Source: Chloroflexota bacterium (GTDB lineage: Bacteria; Chloroflexota; Anaerolineae; Anaerolineales; Villigracilaceae). From it: a stretch of DNA of 42,845 nucleotides. The stretch spans positions 1 through 42,845 of the forward strand of contig JAADGN010000019.1 of assembly GCA_013152325.1 (NCBI GenBank), given 5' to 3'. The translations under genes were made by a program, and so were the position numbers. A model generated the notes under the pieces. That model was given only the letters and a program-made list of their open reading frames with translations, was not told where the DNA came from and did not search any database. Every line of letters begins with the position of its first letter. Positions within the stretch are counted from its first letter, which is position 1. This document shows, piece by piece, positions 37,897 to 42,845 of this stretch.

Positions 37897-40458
37897 ATGG
37901 CGAAAGTATCTCTGCGTATCTACAATCGAGAAATCGAAAGTATGGTTGAGCAAGGGCGTATCGAAGAGGCTGTTGCGCACTGCAACCATATTTTGAAAAT
38001 CTTTCCCAAGCATCTTGAAACATACCGGTTGTTGGGGAAGGCTTATCTGGAGGCCAAGCGCTATAACGATGCCGCCGACATTTTCCAGCGCGTGTTGATG
38101 GCCGTGCCGGATGATTTCGTTTCTCATGTGGGTATGAGCCTGATCCGTGACGAGAATGGCAGCCTGGACGAGGCCATCTGGCACATGGAACGCGCTTTCG
38201 AGGCGCAGCCTTCGAATGCGGCTGTGCAGGGCGAATTGCAGCGTTTGTATGGCCGCCGTGATGGCGTCCAGCCGCCCAAGATCCGCATGACGCGCGGCGC
38301 GCTGGCGCACATGTACGTTCAAGGCGAACTGTATCCGCAGGCCATTGGCGAGATTCAGGGCGTGCTGGCCGAAGACCCCGGACGTGTGGACATGCAGGTC
38401 TTGCTGGCGCAGGCGTATTTCCGCTCCGGGCAGAGGGTCGAGTCGTCGGAGATTTGCTCCACGCTGCTCAAAAAATACCCCTATTGCCTGGACGCCAACC
38501 GCATTCTGGTCGAGATACTTCCGGAGACCAGCCGCGCGGAAAGCACCCAGGTTTATCGTCACCGCGTCAACGCGCTTGATCCGTATGCAGCTTTCGCGAA
38601 AGATTCCATTTTCCTGTCCGCCGAAGTGCCGGATGCGGCTGTCAATTTGGAGCGTCTGGAATGGAAGCCCGGCCAGGATGTGGGACTGGGGACGGACTGG
38701 GGCAGTACGTTGGGCATCAAATTGGACAAGGAATCTGAACCGCAGCCGGACTGGTTGGTATCCGACGCATCGGAACCGGAACCCGAACCTGCTGCGCCGC
38801 AAGAAGCAATTCCCGCCGCCGAAGATATCCCGGAGTGGATGCGTGCTGCCGGTTGGAGCGAATCGGACGGCGCGGCGCAGGAAGGGCCGGTCGATTTTTC
38901 TGCGGACACTGAAGAAGCCGCTGAGGAGATTGCACGGGCCGACATCCCTGATTGGGTCAAGTCCATGGCTCCGACGGGCGCTGCGCTGGAGGCGGGATCT
39001 CCTGCCGACCCGGCAGGAACAGGAGAATCAATGCCAGATCAAACATCCCCTGCAGAAGAAACCCCCGACTGGCTGGACGATTTGCGGCAGGAGCAGGATG
39101 AGGGAGCAGAGCAGCCGCAGGAGACTCCGGTTCCGGAAAGTGCGCCGGATGAGGCCGCAGCTTCGATCGGTGACTTGGGCACGCAGCCGGAAGACCAGGA
39201 TGCGGCCATGAATTGGCTGGAGGGTCTGGCTGCCAAGCAGGGCGCAAAGGCCGAAGAATTGATCACGAAACCCGAAGACCGCACCGAGAGTGCGCCGGAG
39301 TGGGTGGAACAGGCCAAGGACGCCGCTTCTGGCGAAGCGCCTGCTCCATCAGATGAAACGCCGTCAGATGAAGCGCCGACCACTGCTGAACCGGCGCTCC
39401 CGGCGGAGTCCGTGATCGGTGACTTGGGCACGCAGCCGGAAGACCAGGATGCGGCCATGAATTGGCTGGAGAATTTGGCGGCCAAGCAGGGCGCCAAGGC
39501 CGAGGAATTGATCACGAAACCCGAAGATCGCACCGAAAGCGCGCCGGAATGGGTGCAGAAAGCCCAGACGATGGCTGATGACGCGCTTGCCCCTGCGGAA
39601 GAGCCGGTCGTGGCGGAAAGTGAAACCCCTGCATCTGCCCCTGCGGACGAGACGCCTGTAGCGGATGAAGACGGTTTGCAGGATTGGGGCGCAAGCGACG
39701 ACGTCGAAGCGCCCGTGCCGGATTCTGCTGTTCCCCAGCAATCCGAACCTGAAGCGGAACCCGCAGTCCCGGCTGCTGAAACCTCCCCTGAGGCCGAGGC
39801 GCAAACTGACGAGGAAAGCCTGGTTCCCAGTTGGCTTAAAGATTTGGAAGCGTCTTCGGATGAACCGGAGCAGGCCGCCCCGGTCGAAGAAACGCCGGCT
39901 CCTGTTGATGAGACGGGCGAACTCCCGACATGGCTGCATGACTTGGCGGCGCCTTCTGACGAGGTAAAACCGGGCTCGGTCGAAGACGAATTGCCTGCCT
40001 GGCTGCAAGAAGAAGAGACGATGCCGCCTGAACCCCAGCCGACGCAGCCGTCCGAGTGGCAGCCGCTGGACGAGGTCGAAAAGACAGAACCTACGGAACC
40101 CACCCCCGAGGAACAACCTGCGGCGGGAGCGGAGCCTGTCAGCGAGCCGCCAGCACCTCCCCGACCGACCAAAGTGAGATCGATGCGAATGGCTACGTCC
40201 GTGCTCAGGGATTTGACTCTTTCCGACGCGCAGACGGCTTTGCAAGAAGGAGATATCCCCGCGGCTTTGCAGGAATACGGCAAGCTGATCAAGAAAGCCC
40301 GTTTGCTGGAGGAAACGATCCACGATTTGCGCGAGGCGCTGTACCGGTACCCGGTGGACATATCCATTTGGCAGGCATTGGGCGACGCATATATGCGTGC
40401 CAACCGGCTGCAAGATGCGCTGGATGCCTATACCAAGGCGGAAGAATTACTGCGATAA
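37897..40458 (+). CDS. TPR protein with long acidic repetitive linker carrying Trp-containing motifs
   Basis: N-terminal TPRs (VAHCNHILKIFPKHLETYRLLGKAYLEAKRYNDAADIFQRVL) and C-terminal TPR-like end; middle Glu/Pro/Ala-rich. Confidence 0.88.
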   Translation: MAKVSLRIYNREIESMVEQGRIEEAVAHCNHILKIFPKHLETYRLLGKAYLEAKRYNDAADIFQRVLMAVPDDFVSHVGMSLIRDENGSLDEAIWHMERAFEAQPSNAAVQGELQRLYGRRDGVQPPKIRMTRGALAHMYVQGELYPQAIGEIQGVLAEDPGRVDMQVLLAQAYFRSGQRVESSEICSTLLKKYPYCLDANRILVEILPETSRAESTQVYRHRVNALDPYAAFAKDSIFLSAEVPDAAVNLERLEWKPGQDVGLGTDWGSTLGIKLDKESEPQPDWLVSDASEPEPEPAAPQEAIPAAEDIPEWMRAAGWSESDGAAQEGPVDFSADTEEAAEEIARADIPDWVKSMAPTGAALEAGSPADPAGTGESMPDQTSPAEETPDWLDDLRQEQDEGAEQPQETPVPESAPDEAAASIGDLGTQPEDQDAAMNWLEGLAAKQGAKAEELITKPEDRTESAPEWVEQAKDAASGEAPAPSDETPSDEAPTTAEPALPAESVIGDLGTQPEDQDAAMNWLENLAAKQGAKAEELITKPEDRTESAPEWVQKAQTMADDALAPAEEPVVAESETPASAPADETPVADEDGLQDWGASDDVEAPVPDSAVPQQSEPEAEPAVPAAETSPEAEAQTDEESLVPSWLKDLEASSDEPEQAAPVEETPAPVDETGELPTWLHDLAAPSDEVKPGSVEDELPAWLQEEETMPPEPQPTQPSEWQPLDEVEKTEPTEPTPEEQPAAGAEPVSEPPAPPRPTKVRSMRMATSVLRDLTLSDAQTALQEGDIPAALQEYGKLIKKARLLEETIHDLREALYRYPVDISIWQALGDAYMRANRLQDALDAYTKAEELLR
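39166..39564 (+). repeat. Two near-identical 50-codon direct repeats (39166-39315 and 39415-39564) inside the TPR gene
   Basis: IGDLGTQPEDQDAAMNWLE(G/N)LAAKQGAKAEELITKPEDRTESAPEWV repeated; offset 249 nt. Confidence 0.92.
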
Positions 40459-40464
40459 CAAAAA

Positions 40465-40493
40465 TCTTGCGAAGGTTCAAAACCTTCGCAAGA
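40465..40493. repeat. Perfect 13-bp inverted repeat TCTTGCGAAGGTT-CAA-AACCTTCGCAAGA
   Basis: Read directly; a related imperfect copy is at 5161-5186. Confidence 0.9.
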
Positions 40494-40517
40494 CTAATTT
40501 AACTTCTGGAGGAAAAC

Positions 40518-40967
40518 GTGGAACGTACGTTAGTGCTTGTGAAACCGGATGGCGTTCAGCGCGGTTTGGTCGGTGAGATTCTGTCCCGCCTGGAGCGCCG
40601 CGGGCTGCGGCTGGTAGCCGCCAAGTTTATGGCTGTCAGCCAGGAGTTGGCTGAAACCCATTATGCCATTCACAAGGGAAAACCTTTTTACGATGGTTTG
40701 ATCAATTATATTACCTCTGCGCCGGTCATGGCCATGGTCTGGGAGGGCCCGAACGCGATTGCGGCTGTCCGCCAGACGATGGGGGCTACGCGTCCGACCG
40801 AGGCCGCGCCTGGCTCGGTCCGTCATGATTTCGGCCTCGAGGTGGGCCGCAACCTGACCCACGCGTCTGATAGTGTGGAGAACGGTGAAAAAGAGATCGC
40901 GCTGTGGTTCAAGCCCGAAGAATTGGTGGCGTGGCGGCGCGACGTGGATCGTTGGATTTTCGAATAG
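40518..40967 (+). CDS. ndk: Nucleoside diphosphate kinase
   Basis: ERTLVLVKPDGVQRGLVGEI; GATRPTEAAPGSVRHDFG; NLTHASDSVENGEKEI. Confidence 0.97.
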   Translation: MERTLVLVKPDGVQRGLVGEILSRLERRGLRLVAAKFMAVSQELAETHYAIHKGKPFYDGLINYITSAPVMAMVWEGPNAIAAVRQTMGATRPTEAAPGSVRHDFGLEVGRNLTHASDSVENGEKEIALWFKPEELVAWRRDVDRWIFE

Positions 40968-40986
40968 TTCGAAAGAAAGCAAGCAA

Positions 40987-41019
40987 CAAAAAACGGCGTG
41001 TCGCACACGCCGTTTTTTG
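40987..41019. terminator. Bidirectional intrinsic terminator
   Basis: AAAAAACGGCGTGtcgcaCACGCCGTTTTTT between convergent ndk and rsfS. Confidence 0.93.
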
Positions 41020-41038
41020 TTGTCGCTGAATTTTTGCG

Positions 41039-41383
41039 TTACTGTATGTGGAGCAGGGTTTTACCCTCCTGCCACAGTTCTTCAAGACGGTAATAGTCTC
41101 TCTGGTCGGGGGAGAAAAGGTGCACGACGATGTCGCCATAATCGACCAGCAACCAGCCGTCCCGCGAGACCCCTTCCAACCGTCCCTTTTTTTTGTGTGT
41201 TTTGCGTACATCCCGTCTGACTACATCGGCCAGGGCATCCAACATGCGGTCGCTGGTTCCGGTGCAAATGACGAAATAATCGGTGAAAGATGCGATTCCC
41301 TGGAGGTCGAGCAGGATGATATTCTCTCCCTTTTTCTCTTCCAGCGAATTAACGATTGTGTGTGTGATATCTTGTGTGCTCAT
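41039..41383 (-). CDS. rsfS: Ribosome silencing factor (RsfS/Iojap)
   Basis: NIILLDLQGIASFTDYFVICTGTSDRMLDALAD; WLLVDYGDIVVHLFSPDQRDYYRLEELW. Confidence 0.95.
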   Translation of the reverse strand: MSTQDITHTIVNSLEEKKGENIILLDLQGIASFTDYFVICTGTSDRMLDALADVVRRDVRKTHKKKGRLEGVSRDGWLLVDYGDIVVHLFSPDQRDYYRLEELWQEGKTLLHIQ

Positions 41384-41386
41384 ATT

Positions 41387-41974
41387 TTAAGTGTTTTGTC
41401 CCAGATGAGCCTCATAGAGGCGAGTATAGACTGCTCCGGATGGTTTCAGGTCACTGCGGAAGATGTAAACGGCGTCCACCTTCACGGTTCCCAGGGATGG
41501 GATTTGTGTATCTTCGATGGCCGTGCGAACACGCTGAAGCTCTGCGCCGGGGGCACGCTGGTTGACGCGCCCAATGGTCAGGTGAGCGGAGAATGGACGG
41601 CTCTCGGCTTCGTATCCGATGCGGGCTGCGGCCGATTCGATGCTGTGCTGCAAGGATGTCAACGTTTCAGGAGCTTCGATGCCGATCCAGATCACGCGCG
41701 GACGACGGGGGCTGGGGAAGACGCCCAATCCGCCTACCTGGATCGTGAAGGGTTGGTGCAGCGATGCTTCGGTGATCAGCATCCGGTCCAGCGTCTCCAG
41801 GTTGGCGGCCGAGACGTTCCCCAGGAATTTTAACGTCATGTGGATATTCTGTACGGGCACCCAGCGCACAAGCGACCGGTCCAGCGTTTGACGCAAACCG
41901 GCAGTGTTTTGATGGATGGCGTTCTGAATTTCAGAAGGGATTTCGATTGCGATGAAAGTGCGCAATAGACTCAT
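41387..41974 (-). CDS. thpR: RNA 2',3'-cyclic phosphodiesterase (LigT/ThpR family)
   Basis: RTFIAIEIP; two HxT motifs NIHMTLKFLG and SAHLTIGRV. Confidence 0.93.
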   Translation of the reverse strand: MSLLRTFIAIEIPSEIQNAIHQNTAGLRQTLDRSLVRWVPVQNIHMTLKFLGNVSAANLETLDRMLITEASLHQPFTIQVGGLGVFPSPRRPRVIWIGIEAPETLTSLQHSIESAAARIGYEAESRPFSAHLTIGRVNQRAPGAELQRVRTAIEDTQIPSLGTVKVDAVYIFRSDLKPSGAVYTRLYEAHLGQNT

Positions 41975-42375
41975 AATTGTCCCGGCAGTTTGTCCCCCAG
42001 AGGCGCGACGACTTGTTCGACAGCTTGTTTCAGGTCAATGAACCCAACTGGTTTGGTCAGGTACAGGGACGCGCCTGCGTCCAGCCCGGTTTTGATATCC
42101 GAAGGCATGCTTTTGGCGGAAACCACGATCACAGGGATACCCGTCAATTCTGGTTCGCGGCGCATGAAGCGCAACACTTCCAGCCCGGAGACGTCGGGCA
42201 TCATCACGTCCAGAATGACCACGTCGGGTTTCTCGTTGGCGATCATCGCAATGGCCGGTGTACTGCTGTATGTTTTCAGTACGCGGTAACCGCTGACGCG
42301 CATCATCTCCGCGAACATCTCGGCGGCATCCGGCTCATCTTCGACGACGATCACTGTTCTTTGCGCAGGCGCCAT
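41971..42375 (-). CDS. Single-domain response regulator
   Basis: VIVVEDEPDAAEMF...VVILDVMMPDVSGLEV...LYLTKPVGF; ATGA overlap with thpR. Confidence 0.93.
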   Translation of the reverse strand: MAPAQRTVIVVEDEPDAAEMFAEMMRVSGYRVLKTYSSTPAIAMIANEKPDVVILDVMMPDVSGLEVLRFMRREPELTGIPVIVVSAKSMPSDIKTGLDAGASLYLTKPVGFIDLKQAVEQVVAPLGDKLPGQL

Positions 42376-42750
42376 GAAAAGGGTGTCCTCCTGGGCTTGA
42401 TGGCTTGAAAAGCTTACCCTGTAAAAATAGCATAAGATAAGGGAAATGACAAGAGGAATTCGTAGAATTTTGGCGGCGATGCTGTTCCCTGCAGGCCTAT
42501 TCCTGCCTTGGAAGGTTTTGCCTTCAGGTAGATGGTCGGAATGCGGATTTGACCTTTTATCGGATGAACACGATTCCCGCCTGCCTTTTGCGGGTGCGTT
42601 GGCGGACGCTGAAACGCATCCCGCGGGATGTCATCCGGACCCGGAACAGCCGCCGGCGGAGGATCGGATCAAGGTTCCCGTCCGCGCCGGGGAGAAAATT
42701 TCCGAGGTAAGTTGCAGGGAAAAATGCGGGGGTGTGTGATATTGCAGCCC

Positions 42751-42845
42751 TTATGCAGCCTTGTTTTCCAATACACGTAACAGGGCTTCGAATTCTTCAC
42801 GACAGTCGGGGCACATGTCCAGGTGGTGTTTTACCAGGGGCATGA
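42751..42845 (-). CDS. C-terminal fragment of a zinc-finger (zf-HC2-like) anti-sigma-type protein, running off the window
   Basis: Reverse-strand reading ...MPLVKHHLDMCPDCREEFEALLRVLENKAA* with HxxxCxxC. Confidence 0.6.
   Translation of the reverse strand, partial: MPLVKHHLDMCPDCREEFEALLRVLENKAA

Noticed and set aside
39166-39564. CRISPR-like array
   Set aside because: Only two long in-frame repeat copies with coding continuity; no short regularly spaced repeats or cas genes in the window.
39039-40403. 454-aa Ser/Gly-rich and 349-aa Arg-rich minus-strand ORFs opposite the TPR linker
   Set aside because: Low-complexity mirror images of the repetitive acidic coding region.
1-42845. tRNA/rRNA genes, prophage or transposase genes
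   Set aside because: No tRNA-like cloverleaf, rRNA segment, integrase or transposase was recognised; spacers are too short or show other features.

Overview
The window looks like a contiguous chromosomal segment, probably from a Chloroflexota/Anaerolineae-like bacterium (inferred from gene content and style; no 16S present). About 32 well-supported genes fill nearly all of it. Main blocks: (1) housekeeping truB-ribF and a frame-disrupted ThyX-like gene; (2) a LysM lipoprotein, an oligopeptide-type solute-binding protein and an HExxH peptidase; (3) a roughly 15 kb co-directional, tightly spaced signalling operon (8937-23731) behind a near-consensus sigma70 promoter. It encodes a DUF4388 protein, a CvnD/MglA-like small GTPase, an alpha/beta hydrolase, a V4R protein, a left-handed beta-helix protein, an acyl-ACP-reductase-like protein, a response regulator with a degenerate GGDEF, a 2480-aa histidine kinase with about 11 GAF-like units, a second response regulator, and an alpha/beta-hydrolase paralogue that has lost its nucleophile serine; (4) a TPP riboswitch plus intrinsic terminator ahead of thiN-thiB-thiP-thiQ; (5) an ECF sigma / anti-sigma / polymer-forming protein unit with a candidate autoregulatory promoter; (6) two MFS transporters, nadD, a pyrimidine-nucleoside phosphorylase, a TPR protein with a repetitive Trp-motif acidic linker, ndk, rsfS, thpR and a response regulator. 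The best candidate for an undescribed system is block 3. All assignments come from reading the sequence and recalled family motifs; no database searches were run.
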